Positions 21,257-31,534 are shown, numbered from the stretch's first letter. The stretch is 33,913 bases of DNA from Actinomortierella ambigua (GCA_016098155.1 JAAAJB010000384.1:1-33913); one strand, 5' to 3'. Translations and numbers: made by a program. The notes: generated by a model from the letters alone, not told the origin.

Positions 21257-22093
21257 TTAGGAGCGGAAGAGCGAGCATTTTTTGAATGCCTCCTTGGCCT
21301 CCTGGCTTCGTCGAATAGGCGCCGTTGACAGACAGGTGAGGATATCCTCGGGTTGCTCACGCCAGGTGACATGGGGTACGCCCAAGCGGGTCAAGTCGGC
21401 GGACAAAGTCTCTAGTTGTGGCAAATTCTTAATCTAAATGAGCATAGCCCAGGAGATGGCGGCCATTGCGAGTAGAAAATAGAAAATTAGGTCAGTGACC
21501 ACAGGTCTAGACATACTTTAAGCTCAAAAGACCACTTCCGCCACTTCCAAGGTGCATGGTGCTCTCACTCTCGTCCTCATGTATTTATTATTTACCTCCA
21601 ATACCACCTTGTGCATGCGATCGATATCGGCAAGATACTCTCGAGTGTCCTTGAGATCCCGTGTCCTGTGAAGCACAGCCGTAGATGCATGACAAGCTTG
21701 GGCAATAATGCTATTGCGAGAGGAAAAAAATGTTTATAATTTGTGGATTAGTCCTCTCCAGGTAGAATACTTCCTGTACGACGCGATGTAAAAGAAGGAT
21801 TCCTTCGCAGGTAGATGTCTACCTTCCACTATTCCATCCAAGGGTCTATAGGATCCAATAGTAAAAAATAAAAATAAGAAAAGTGTGAGTGCTTCGTCGT
21901 ATAGAGTAACGACCCCAATGTCGGTCAAGGGGATACTTTCACCAATATCATCTCTCTATGTCCATACCTTGATCAAGTCCTTGCGGATGACAATGAACAT
22001 CGTAAGGTGTTCTGCGGACATATTGGCGTTTCCTTCTCTTGGCTGGAGGGCAGAAGGAAGGTACAGTCGCAGCGGAACAAACGGAGCCTTCAT
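21257..22093 (-). CDS. PTRHD1-like peptidyl-tRNA hydrolase (PTH2 fold)
   Basis: Exons (5' to 3'): 22093-21968, 21845-21823 (23 nt), 21710-21596, 21433-21257; 146 residues, or 122 if the ATG at 22021 is used. Seen motifs: MFIVIRKDLIK, then W-NSG-S, IIAQACHASTAVLH, MHKVVLE, LGVPHVTWREQPEDILTCLS and the end KKCSLFRS. These follow human PTRHD1 (YLVLRKDL, AQACHAA, RMRKVVLE, WLEQPENIATC, KKFRLFK). PTH2-type enzymes release tRNA from dropped-off peptidyl-tRNA; PTRHD1 itself is a small cytosolic relative with less settled activity. The microexon encodes TLGWNSG, which fills exactly the gap between the first beta strand and the AQACHA helix. The gene is divergent from the first serine hydrolase, about 600 bp apart. 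Confidence 0.9.
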
Positions 22094-22644
22094 TTTAAAG
22101 TTTTTGCCTTTTCAAAATCGTGTGGCTTAGTGAGGCGGTGCATCCAATTGGAACTTGGAAGTTCCAGAAAAGGCAGAATTCCCACTGTGGTACTTGGACA
22201 CCAACCTTGAGCTTGTCTGTAGCATTCCATACCAATGGCTCCACATTATCCTTTTACAACCACGGAATGCCGAAAACCGACAAACTGTGGACATCTCCCC
22301 TCCTCCAGCACAAAAATGGTTGCACTCAACTTGAATGGTTATCAGCTGTATACAATTGCCAGCACCATTTCGTGAATGATATCAAACGATATTTATGCCA
22401 AACCTCTTTCAAAGGTTGTTGTTGAGCCACTGACCAGGTACCACCATCTGAGCAAATCACTGCAAAATCGACAGTTTACGCCGTCACCGAGTAATCCCAT
22501 GAACAAAGTTCACGCATTACTGGCGCAACGTACTATCGGGGCACGCTTGAATATGGTTACAATATGCTCTGCTGCATAGAACCTCATGCACAATAGGCCA
22601 AAGGGCCTGGCACATGAGCTAAGGTAGTGAATGACGGTCAACAC
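22094..22644. other. Divergent intergenic region before the first hydrolase
   Basis: Between the PTRHD1-like gene (-) and the first hydrolase (+). The segment 22564-22611 is repeated, with changes, upstream of the second hydrolase (25930-25982). No gene is seen. Confidence 0.5.
22564..22611 (+). promoter_or_regulatory. Upstream element shared by both hydrolase promoters (copy 1)
   Basis: ATGCTCTGCTRCATAGA, then CATGCACA and GGCC...AAGGGCYTGGCA, are shared with the region 25930-25982. The element sits about 80 bases upstream of the TATA-like box in both genes. It was copied with the gene and may hold regulator sites. Confidence 0.5.
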
Positions 22645-22652
22645 TTTAAATA
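22645..22652 (+). promoter_or_regulatory. TATA-like box, hydrolase A
   Basis: TTTAAATA lies 48 bases before the ATG at 22693, nearly the same spacing as the TATAAATA of the second copy (47 bases). This implies a very short leader. Confidence 0.6.
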
Positions 22653-22692
22653 CCAAGCAAGCAAACCACATTTGTTCGTCGCTTCTTCAACA

Positions 22693-24590
22693 ATGCACTG
22701 CTCACCCATATTACTCTTCGCTGCTACCTTGTCGGCTGCGGTTTCCCTTGCAAAGGTATCCACTGCTGCTCCTCGCAACATCACCCAGAAAGACTTTCGA
22801 CTCTGGACCGAAACTATTGAGAAGGCCCGAACCAATGTTGGTGTTCAAGGATTGAGTGTGGCCGTTGTCTACAAGGGAGAGACGATCTACGCCCAAGGAT
22901 TTGGCAAGAGGAACGACAAGGACCCTTTCACTGCCGAGGTAGGTCTCGGCTCCTTCAACGCGTCTGAAGAGTGATTGTAAACATTACACTTTCTTGGTAT
23001 GTTGACGATATCCATCTTTGCGACTACCAATCAGACGACCGCATCCATTGCCTCCTTGACCAAGGCCTTCACAGCTGCTATTGTTGGTGAGCTTGTTGCC
23101 GAGGGGAAAGCTGACTGGCTGACCCCGATCAACGAGTATGTTCCTGAGTTCAAGTCCAAGAATCCATTCATGACAGCAGAGATTAACCTCGTCGATGTGC
23201 TATCCCATCGTACAGTACGTGGAACAAGATCCCTATGCGAATGCTATGAATTGAGACCAACGATCGCTTGGGAAGCAATCCTCACAACATCTCCCATAAT
23301 TATCTCTATCGTGATTTGCCAATAGGGATACCCTAATCTCAACTATCATTGGTATAGCCGCACGGAGGGGCGCTCTGAACTCATCAAGAAACTCAGACAT
23401 GTCGACCCAGTGGCTCCTCTACGTACCCAATGGTCTTATAATAACGTCATGTTTTCACTGGCTGGAGAGGCAGCTGGGCGAATCGATGGCAAGTCCTGGG
23501 AGGAGGTTGTCCGTGACAGGATCTTGATACCTGCTGGCATGACCAACACTGGTTTCTCCATCAAGACATTGGTGACTCGGCCGAACCATGCACTCCCATA
23601 CGCATCCAAGTCCTTTGAAGCTGCCCAAAGGGGTGAAAACTACCAAATCCCTCCTAACACTCTCCCGTTGAACGATCCATCATCGGGTGACATTTTCTCC
23701 AATGTGATCGATCTTGCCAAGTGGGCCAAGATCATGTTGGGCGAGGGTAAACTCAATGGCAAACAGGTGCTGCATTCGACGACGATTCAGACGGTTACCA
23801 AGGGTCAGATGGTACTAGGCAACGCTGCCTATGGACTTGGATGGGTCATCCAGGACAAACAAGGACATCGTATGATTCACCATGGTAAGAATCCCATTCG
23901 TTTGCGACGACACACCATTGTGAAGGATGGCATGTGCAACTTGTCAAGAGTCTACATGGTGACACTGTACCTAATATTTCACACATTACTTTGCGTCTTA
24001 ACCCTGCCCCTTTCCCCCTTTTCTCCGCGATAGATGGTAGCTATAGCGGATACCGGAGCTACATGACACTGTTCCCCGATGATGATTTAGCTGTGATGGT
24101 CATGTCCAACAAAAAAGGCGGCAATGCTCATACCCATGTGGCCGCCTACTTGGCTGAATACATCCTTGGCCTCCCTAAGACAAAGGATTGGCTCTTTGAG
24201 AGTCTGGTGAAGAACGACATGGCCTATTACCAACAACAGGCAATTGAGTCTCTGGAACGGTTCTTCCCTCTTCAGGTCAAAAACAAGCCGCCGACACGGA
24301 AGCTGGAGGACTTTGCGGGCGAGTGGACCAATGCATATGGCGCTCCAGTGTCGCTTACCGTCAATAGCAAGGGAAAGCTGAAGTACAAGGTCTTTGGTCG
24401 CGAGGGTACCCTTGAACACTATCACTACGACTCGTTCCGTCTTCGGAATCTCCACCCGACGTCCCCTGTCGTCGCCTTCCTGACTTTTATGACAGGCGAA
24501 AGTGGCTCAGTCGAGATACTTCAGATGACTGTTAGCGAAGGGACAGTTGTTTACACCAAGCCAGTCGTACTTGGTGCGACCCAGAAGTAG
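22693..24590 (+). CDS. Secreted serine beta-lactamase-fold hydrolase A
   Basis: Exons 22693-22938, 23035-23214, 23326-23884, 24034-24590 join to 513 residues. It belongs to the class C beta-lactamase/DD-peptidase-like serine hydrolases (PF00144 type). A signal peptide of about 20-24 residues precedes the domain. The catalytic set is present: SLTK (Ser89, Lys92), YNN (Tyr180, Asn182) and HDG (His328 to Gly330). The C-terminal part (KPPTRKLEDFAGEW, LEHYHYDSFRL) resembles the DUF3471 domain often fused to such enzymes. Related eukaryotic and bacterial proteins act on esters, amides or peptides; the substrate here is unknown. All four exons follow the same pattern as the second copy 3.4 kb downstream. 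The start was chosen as the ATG that begins the signal peptide; an upstream in-frame start would hide it. Confidence 0.88.
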
Positions 24591-26014
24591 AAAAACAAGC
24601 CTTTTTTTTTGTTCAGACGAAACTCTTCTGCTGATTTTAATGTAAAAGTGAATGCCTTTTTTTTCAAATGTCCTTTGGCGACTTTCTATGAGTGAAATGA
24701 CTATACCCCCTCCTCCCTCCATAAATAGACATGATAACCTCATGTAATGCTCTGTACCAGATTGTGTTTGGAAAGAATTGTCCGCCTTCAAGGGGACGAG
24801 ACGCTGGAGGGAAGTAACCTGGTTTTCGACAGCGAATGATGAGAAAGATCAATAGGGCATAGGCTATACAAGGGAGATATTCTCCTGCGGATTCTGAGGT
24901 CTCAATGAGGGCGGAAGGATGCAAAATCGATCCTTTGCGCTGTCTCACATATGCACAGTACGCTATGCATGGTATGAACATGGGTAGGGGCATGAGGAAA
25001 AAAGCAGTCTCATGGCCCGCATCCACAAAAGTTTTTCGACTTTGAGAGCCTACACACACCCCACCCCGCAGATCTGTAGTACGAAGAGTAAACTTGGAGA
25101 ACATCCTTGGTACACTTCACCACTGGAAAGATTTGAAATCCGACAAAGACGCGCACCGGATATCGACTAGTTCTTGGCATGTGTGCCACTCGAAAAAAAA
25201 GGCAAAAACCAAAACAAAAAGGAGCAAGGGGGGGGGTAGAAGAATCACCTCCTTTTGAACTTTGTTTGGTGGAGAGCTCTCGTTGGGAATGTGCCCACTG
25301 TCCTCGTGGATGTCGACTCTTTGTTGCTGATACGATCAGAAATGGATCGTCATCCCGAGACACTTTGAAGCACCATTGGCTTTCTAAAAGAAAAGCCTGG
25401 TTGCATGATGTGTGAGGAACAAGCCGAGTCTGCCATGGACAGAAAGGAGGAGGCCAAGGCAACAGCATCTAAAATCGATGGTATATGTTGTTTTTGGCTG
25501 TTGCATTCCATAGCATTCTCTTTGATTTTCAATGGAGACGAACTTAAGGCATTCTTCAGATGGAGATGAGGGGGAAACAGCCCTGACATTGGCCATGCGA
25601 CAAAGCCTTATCATACTCCTCTGTCACTCACTCGCCCCTGTCTGAGTCCCACTATCGCAGAAAGCCAACCTGAAGGTTGTCTTGAGCAGGGCCTGACTCT
25701 CATAACACCGCGGGCTAAATGCTATCAATATGATGAGTTTTTGATACTGTGCAATTCTGTCAGAAGGCTGAGTATGACCCTATCAGAAACCTTCCATCAT
25801 GATCCGCTATCATCTCAAAACAAGCAGAGCGCACAATCCACCTCTATTGTTGTTGTCACATTTTTCTTCGGATGTAGTTCCTGCATAGCTAGCACAATTT
25901 GAAACCATTGCACAACTGGACATTGGACCATGCTCTGCTACATAGAGATCATGCACATCGGCCGTACCACAAGGGCTTGGCAGACAAATCGTGGCAGAAA
26001 CTGTTGGCCAACAA
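24591..26014. other. Spacer between the two hydrolase genes
   Basis: No confident gene was found. A minus-strand open frame at 24664-25104 has two hydrophobic stretches (MPLPMFIPCIAYCAYV and LPCIAYALLIFLII) but no recognisable domain and no clear start context. A short plus-strand frame from about 25405 has a basic/acidic helix-like sequence before a possible donor. Both may be chance. The last 130 bases resemble the promoter of hydrolase A. Confidence 0.4.
25930..25982 (+). promoter_or_regulatory. Upstream element shared by both hydrolase promoters (copy 2)
   Basis: Second copy of the element at 22564-22611, with about five more bases between the conserved blocks. Confidence 0.5.
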
Positions 26015-26022
26015 TATAAATA
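26015..26022 (+). promoter_or_regulatory. TATA box, hydrolase B
   Basis: TATAAATA lies 47 bases before the ATG at 26062. Confidence 0.65.
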
Positions 26023-26061
26023 CAACGGAGGGTCACTCATTTGTTCTTCATCTTTTCAACA

Positions 26062-27903
26062 ATGCACTACTCACCCACACTACTCTTCACTATTTTCCTA
26101 ACGGCCGGACTATCCCTAACGAAGGAATCCATCGCTGCTCCTCGCAATCTCGCTCAGAGAGACTTTCGCCTTTGGACTGAGACCATTGAGAAAGCTCGAG
26201 TCAATGTTGGTGTCCAAGGACTGAGTGTGGCCGTTGTCTACAAAGGAGAGACAATCTACACGCAAGGATTTGGCAAAAAGAACGAAAAAGACCCTTTCAC
26301 TGTCGAGGTAGGTTTCTGATCCTTCCATGTCCCCAGCGTGCAATTCTGTCCGGAGTATCATCAGCATGCTAATCTCAATGGTCACTGCAATGTTCTGTTA
26401 GACGGCCACATCCATTGCCTCTTTAGGCAAGGCATTCACAGCAGCGGCTGTCGGGGAGCTTGTTGCTCACGGAAAGGCCAGCTGGCTGACGGCCGTCAAT
26501 GAGTATATCCCAGAGTTCAAGTCCAAGGATCCTTCCTTGACAGCGGAGATCAACCTTATTGACGTGCTATCCCATCGTACTGTACGTGGAAGTTCTCCCT
26601 ATTTGAATGCGATGGATTTCATCAAATGTGCACTTGAGAGGCACTCACTCACGTTCCACATGAGCCCTCCACTTTGTTTCAATTGTGTTTTGACAATAGG
26701 GATTCCCTCCTCTCGACTATCACTGGTTCAACCGTACTGAGAGTCGCGCTGAACTCATCAAACAGCTCCGACACGTCGACCCAGTGGCTCCTCTACGTAC
26801 TCAATGGTCTTACAACAATGTCATGTTTTCGCTGGCTGGAGAGGCAGCGGGGCGAATCGATGGCAAGTCCTGGGAAGAAGTTGTCCGTGACAGGATCCTG
26901 ACACCTGCTGGCATGACCAGCACTGGGTTCTCCATCAAAACCTTGTTGACTCGACCCAACCATGCACTTCCATTCCGGTCAAAGTCATTCGAGGCCGCTC
27001 AAAGAGGCGAGACTGAAATGTTTGCACCCGACACGCGCAAGGCACCCGATGCGCCTGCGGGCGATATGTACTCCAATGTGATCGATATGGCCAAGTGGGC
27101 CAAGATTATGTTGCGTCAGGGCCAGCTTAATGGCAAACAGGTGCTGCGTAAAGAGACTGTCGAGGCGGTTACTACAGGTCGAATGGTCGTGGGCAGAGCA
27201 GCCTATGGACTTGGATGGATGATGGAGGACTACAAGGGCCATCGCATGGTCTACCACAGTATGGATCAAATTCTGTCCCAAAGTCGACTATTAGAGGAGG
27301 ATGTGCATGTTTATTATATGATAATCGCTAACTCTCTAGTAATTTTCGCTTTCTAAAATAGGTGGTGGCTATGTAGGATACATTGGCTACATGACACTAT
27401 TCCCCGACGATGATCTGGCTGTGGTGGTGCTGTCCAACACGGCATCCAGTAGTATTACCTCCTTCCTGCACTTTTACTTGGCTGATTACATCTTTGATTT
27501 GCCCAAGACCAAGGACTGGCTTTTCGCGAATGTAGTCGAGTCGGACAAAACCTATTACCAGTATCAAAAGATTGAGGTTCTCGAATGGTTCTTCCCTCCT
27601 CAGATCCCGAACAAGCCTCCGACACGCAAGCTCGAGGACTTTGCGGGCGACTGGACCCACCCCTACGGCACTCCGTTTTCGTTCTTCGTCGACGACAAGG
27701 GGAACCTGGCCTACAAAGGCTATAGCACCAAGGGTACCCTCGATCACTACCACTATGACTCGTTCCGCATTCGCGTACCCGATGTGAGTCTGCCTATGTC
27801 GGGCCTCTTGACCTTTATCACTGGAAACACCGGCTTGGTTGAGCAACTCCAGGTGGTGATCGCTGGCAATCCTCTTTTGTACACCAGGGCCCCTCGCACC
27901 TAA
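26062..27903 (+). CDS. Secreted serine beta-lactamase-fold hydrolase B
   Basis: Exons 26062-26307, 26402-26581, 26700-27258, 27362-27903 join to 508 residues. The first three exons have exactly the same lengths as in hydrolase A (246, 180, 559 nt), and all intron phases agree, so the pair arose by tandem duplication. Signal peptide, SLGK (Ser89, Lys92), YNN (180-182) and HSG (328-330) are intact, so the enzyme should be active. Introns have diverged almost completely, while part of exon 3 is nearly identical to copy A. Relative to A, the stretch before the last catalytic motif (MFAPDTRKAPDAPAGD versus YQIPPNTLPLNDPSSGD) and the C-terminal domain differ most, which could shift substrate preference. 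AATAAA at 27960-27965 follows the stop. Confidence 0.88.
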
Positions 27904-27959
27904 TTGTGGTTCGATAATAGAAGGCCGGTTTGCTGGGAGAAACTATTATACAGGCATAC

Positions 27960-27965
27960 AATAAA
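27960..27965 (+). terminator. Polyadenylation signal, hydrolase B
   Basis: AATAAA 57 bases past the stop codon of hydrolase B. Confidence 0.6.
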
Positions 27966-28110
27966 AGTACATGTTGCTTTATCTACGTTCCCCCATTTCT
28001 TTTGTGATGTTCTATGCCGCCAGCATTTCATCTTCAGCCATTGTACAAATCAACAGGTGCTATGGAGGGAGGGGGCTCTGGCCAAAGACGCAGTACAGCG
28101 GGTGGAGATA

Positions 28111-28298
28111 GTCCCGGTGTCGGGATAATGATGAAAAAATTGTCCCGGTCAGTGATATAAATAGGGTTCATCCAATCATCGTCCATAATCGTCCGTCTCC
28201 AATTTCGTATGTTTTCGACCGGGACAACGGGACAACGATGTGAAGGGGCGGAGGGGTGAAGACAGCCAATCATATCGATGACCCCAAACCCCCGGGAC
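28111..28298 (+). promoter_or_regulatory. Cluster of GTCCCGG motifs around a TATA box
   Basis: GTCCCGG occurs at 28111 and 28142, and in the opposite orientation as CCGGGAC at 28219 and 28292, with a partial copy CGGGAC near 28228. TTGTCCCGGTC (28140-28150) and GACCGGGACAA (28217-28227) form an exact 11-bp inverted repeat. TATAAATA lies between the arms at 28156-28163. This looks like a palindromic regulator site in the promoter of the coiled-coil gene at 28525, or a remnant of a repeated element. Confidence 0.5.
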
Positions 28299-28524
28299 AG
28301 TACGGCCTCGCTGCCTCCCCCTCATTCCTATTTTCCCGTTCTGTTATGCCATACAGCAATCTCTCACAAATTCAGCGTTCATCCCGTCCCTCTGCTGCAA
28401 CGCCAACTGCTGGACAGCCTGCTCAAACTCAAGATTACACCAATCAACAATCCCAATTCATCAACATCACCCACCGTCGTACTCTGGCCATTCCCGTGGC
28501 ACCACGACACCTCCTTCACCTACA

Positions 28525-29778
28525 ATGTCAGTAAAGAAGCCACATGCGCGTCCTAAGCGCCCATTGCAAGAGTCAGACTCTGACGAGCCTGTTGAGGTGG
28601 AGCCAACTGCTCAGGACAACAAACCACCAAACCACGCTCGTTTTTTTGCGTTACTCACAACAGAGCCCCTCATTAAATGGGTGCTGACGGAGGGCAATGT
28701 TGAGGCCATGGAGGATCCTATCAACTCCCGTTATTCTTCAAAGACGAAGACTGCTGTCTGGATCCGGTGCACGGAGTTTGTTATGGAGAGCGTGCAGACG
28801 AAGGTGCAGAACGATCCAAGTCTCGCGGAGAAGGCAAAGAAGGAACTGGATAAGATTGAGTCAGCAGCCAAGAAGGAGAAGGACAAGGAGAAGGAGAAAG
28901 ACATGGACAAGGACAAGGATAAGAAGAGGTATGAGAACGCCGCTGCAGAATGGGCGAGGCTGAGAGTGCGACACCTGGCCGCTATCGTCAAAAAGACGCA
29001 CTTCTACGTGTACGAGAGGATGGGTCAAGGGACACTTGATGGAGCCGACCTGGACGAACAAGCTGAGAGACTGTGCCCTCACTTTGCTGAGTTGCGAGAC
29101 TTGTTCGACAAAACCGCCACGCTGAAAGTCAGACATCACATTGTGTCCACCTGGGAAGAGGAATCACAAGGTACCGAAATACTTTTACTTCATGTTCGCT
29201 TGCCACCCGTCGTGCTTTATGCTGACAATGATTTGCATTGGCCCTGTTCTGTAGATTCTGTGGCTCTTGCTACAGCCGACTTTGACGAGGAAGTGTCACG
29301 CGTGGAATCCGAGGGAGAAGAGGGGGTGGAGAAGCATGATGGCCCGTCGGTCAAGAGGCAGAAGCTAGCCGACAAGGGTATTCAAATAATCGACTCGGCG
29401 ATGAGGGATATCAAGGCTCTGATAGCAAATCAGCGCCCGAATGACAGCGCACAATTGAGGGATTACTGCATGCTGATGATGGAGAGGGGGAAGGAGGATC
29501 GTATGAGATTCCAGGAGGAGAAGGCAAGCCTCATTGCACAGTACGAGACTAGGATGAAAAATCTGGAGGTCGGCCACACGAAACACACGACCGCGCTACT
29601 CGATGCATTTTTTTCGGCGAATAGGGGCTTGGTATCAAAAGTTGCGACCTTGGAATCAAAAGTTGCGACCTTGGAATCAAAGCTAGAAGAGGAGCGAGCG
29701 ACCTTTGAATCAAGGCTAGAAGCGGAGCGAAAGGCTAGGGATGCACTGATTGAACGATTGCTGCCTGCTGCCAAATAA
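28525..29778 (+). CDS. Uncharacterised coiled-coil protein with SANT/Myb-like N-terminus
   Basis: The open frame gives 417 residues, or 389 if a likely in-frame 84-nt intron (29171-29254; GTACCG donor, CTGAC branch point, CTGTAG acceptor) is removed. The N-terminus is basic and Pro-rich. Residues about 47-90 (LIKWVLTEGNVEAM ... WIRCTEFVMESV) look like the SANT/Myb-like helical segment seen in transposon-partner and lineage-expanded fungal proteins. A Lys/Asp/Glu charged run follows at about 115-140, and the last 50 residues form a coiled coil with repeated VATLESK heptads. No enzyme motif is visible. A nuclear DNA-binding or transposon-derived role is an inference. The AATAAA signal overlaps the stop codon. 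Upstream sequence suggests an older, longer N-terminus now out of frame. Confidence 0.6.
   Translation: MSVKKPHARPKRPLQESDSDEPVEVEPTAQDNKPPNHARFFALLTTEPLIKWVLTEGNVEAMEDPINSRYSSKTKTAVWIRCTEFVMESVQTKVQNDPSLAEKAKKELDKIESAAKKEKDKEKEKDMDKDKDKKRYENAAAEWARLRVRHLAAIVKKTHFYVYERMGQGTLDGADLDEQAERLCPHFAELRDLFDKTATLKVRHHIVSTWEEESQGTEILLLHVRLPPVVLYADNDLHWPCSVDSVALATADFDEEVSRVESEGEEGVEKHDGPSVKRQKLADKGIQIIDSAMRDIKALIANQRPNDSAQLRDYCMLMMERGKEDRMRFQEEKASLIAQYETRMKNLEVGHTKHTTALLDAFFSANRGLVSKVATLESKVATLESKLEEERATFESRLEAERKARDALIERLLPAAK
29637..29680 (+). repeat. 21-bp tandem duplication encoding a coiled-coil heptad
   Basis: GTTGCGACCTTGGAATCAAA is repeated directly with a 21-bp period, and a third diverged copy follows. 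It codes for VATLESK heptads, a common way coiled coils lengthen. Confidence 0.8.
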
Positions 29779-30559
29779 AAATGTTTAGTGATGGGTTCGT
29801 GCTAGTTGTTCGCGTTTCTCAGTGCCCCGGGCACGGTCTCGCGCCTTGTCGTGGACTACCAGCACAACATGAGGAAGCCGCAGAGCATAGTCCTCACGAA
29901 AACGACCGGGTTCCTCCAATAGCTCGTTCCGTGGGTGCACGTTTCATCAGTTTCATCTTCACACGCTTCAACAAGAATAGCAGCAGCATTAGGAACGAAT
30001 CAGGCACAGATAACCACACCACTGAGTACCTCCATGACAGCTTGGCCACGGCATATCCGGTTCGACGCATTCGGGCAGTACCAGGAACAGCACAACATAG
30101 GCCTGGGAATCATGGGAGCTAGAAGTCTAGCAACACCATCGCCTCGAACGCTATTTGACGATCATGATGGTATTGTTAGCTCATACCTTGCCAGAACACC
30201 GTGTCAATAGCAAACCATCTGTCATCTCCACCAGCTTGTAACGGGATGCATTGAATGACGAAGATGAAGGGAATGACGACTACCATGACTACCAACATCA
30301 ATACGAACACCACGACGAAGGCATGGGGCTGTGGAACGACGAGTTCCAGGACAGCGATGACGACGATGAACGCTATTTCTCACCCTCAACTGCTGCCAGG
30401 TTTCCAGTCAAGAAGGCGACCACCCCAGTAGGCAGGACAGCTGCTGCAACTAACAGTTTAAGGGCCATGACCACCACGATCACAGTCGCTGGCAGTAAAC
30501 GGAATTGTGAACGCCCACAAAATGAAATCCATGTTGATCGATCAACAGACACTCCCTGA
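29779..30559 (+). pseudogene. Decayed coding stretch, acidic C-terminal part
   Basis: Two adjacent frames look coding but are broken. The frame at 29921-30210 has non-random composition (IRFDAFGQYQEQHNIGLG, GARSLATPSPRTLFDDHDG) and stops at 30210. A second frame at 30251-30559 is strongly acidic (NDEDEGNDDYHDYQHQYEHH, FQDSDDDDERYFSP) and then becomes Thr/Ala-rich. A stop just before each part and the frame change suggest a former gene, or exons of an unrecognised gene split by introns I could not place. No family was recognised. Confidence 0.3.
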
Positions 30560-31030
30560 GATTGTGGACAACGATTCCTCACAGCTCAACTGAACACTAT
30601 CTCATCAAACCTTCAGTCATGGTATGTGGCATGTACTCCTAACTCGTAAGTCACTTCACTCTATTCTATCTCCGTGTGAAAGATCTGGGTCATTCCAAAA
30701 TCTCGTCACTCCTCTTCTTTTCCCCAATGCTCTTTGCTGCCATCATCCCTTGCTTGCTGCACTACGTGGCATTTTGGAGACGTGCCGATAATGCTAAATG
30801 AGGTAGTAGTCCCGTCCACCCTTCATCGTGTAGTGGCCAAACGTGAAGTACAATATGGGTCCAAAATTGAGTGATAGCATCAGCAAGTCAGAAAGTGGCA
30901 GAGAATGCTGTCAACATACATCTGAAGTTTACTGCAACTACGAGGATTGTTGGCCCAAGAAAGCTCAGACTCACAAGAGTGACTTTTGGGAGGGGGTGGG
31001 GGGGGGCAAAAGACAGGAGATGGTCAGCAC
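30560..31030. other. Intergenic stretch, no gene seen
   Basis: Short random open frames only. A guanine-rich run lies at about 30988-31006. It separates the decayed stretch from the 3' end of the crystallin-like gene. Confidence 0.45.
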
Positions 31031-31342
31031 TTAGGTAAAATAGCAGTAGAAGGAGGAGGCCATATCGTTGAAGTTCTGCTCGGCCAGGTTGTAGGCGGGA
31101 CCGGTGATGAGAGGACCAGCACCCCTGCAGCGAGAGTCGCGGTAAAGTCTGCAGACGATTCCTCCAAAAATGTTGGCGGAGGAGATGGCATTGTTGTAGT
31201 CGCCGGTACCATAGCAGGTGTTGAGGTTGCCGATCCAGGTGACGCAGTTACCCTTGAAGTGGGCGTTGTTGCAGACCGTAATCAGCTTGTAGGCAGAGCT
31301 GACGGCGACGAGGGCTGAGGCAATCACGGTGTATTTGAGCAT
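31031..31342 (-). CDS. Small secreted beta/gamma-crystallin-like protein
   Basis: The 103-residue protein has an N-terminal signal peptide (MLKYTVIASALVAVSSA) and six cysteines afterwards, at about 24, 33, 43, 64, 72 and 99. The pattern C-x8-C-x9-C ... YNNAISSANIFGGIVCRLYRD, then NLAEQNFNDMASSFYC, matches small fungal secreted proteins that resemble half of a beta/gamma-crystallin Greek-key fold. Role unknown; such proteins are often abundant in culture fluid or at the cell surface. The start at 31342 begins the signal peptide; a longer upstream frame exists but would bury it. A TATATAAA box on the minus strand lies about 185 bases upstream. One exon. Confidence 0.8.
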   Translation of the reverse strand: MLKYTVIASALVAVSSAYKLITVCNNAHFKGNCVTWIGNLNTCYGTGDYNNAISSANIFGGIVCRLYRDSRCRGAGPLITGPAYNLAEQNFNDMASSFYCYFT

Positions 31343-31526
31343 GCTATAAAATGAAAGGAGATGACAAAAAATCCAAAAGTCAATATCTGAAGAAGTAGGG
31401 CCTTGACAAGGGATCAAAACCGTCCTTTGGTGTTTCAAAATGTGGCCATGGAGCATTACATGAGTTTGGCGCGAGTGGATGTTGAGGTATGCTGGTGTGT
31501 TGCAAGATGGTGGGTAGTTCGACTTC

Positions 31527-31534
31527 TTTATATA
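31527..31534 (-). promoter_or_regulatory. TATA box of the crystallin-like gene
   Basis: TATATAAA on the minus strand, about 185 bases before the start at 31342. Confidence 0.55.

Noticed and set aside
24664..25104. 146-codon minus-strand open frame with hydrophobic stretches
   Set aside because: No recognisable family, start context or splice support; kept only as a note in the spacer entry.
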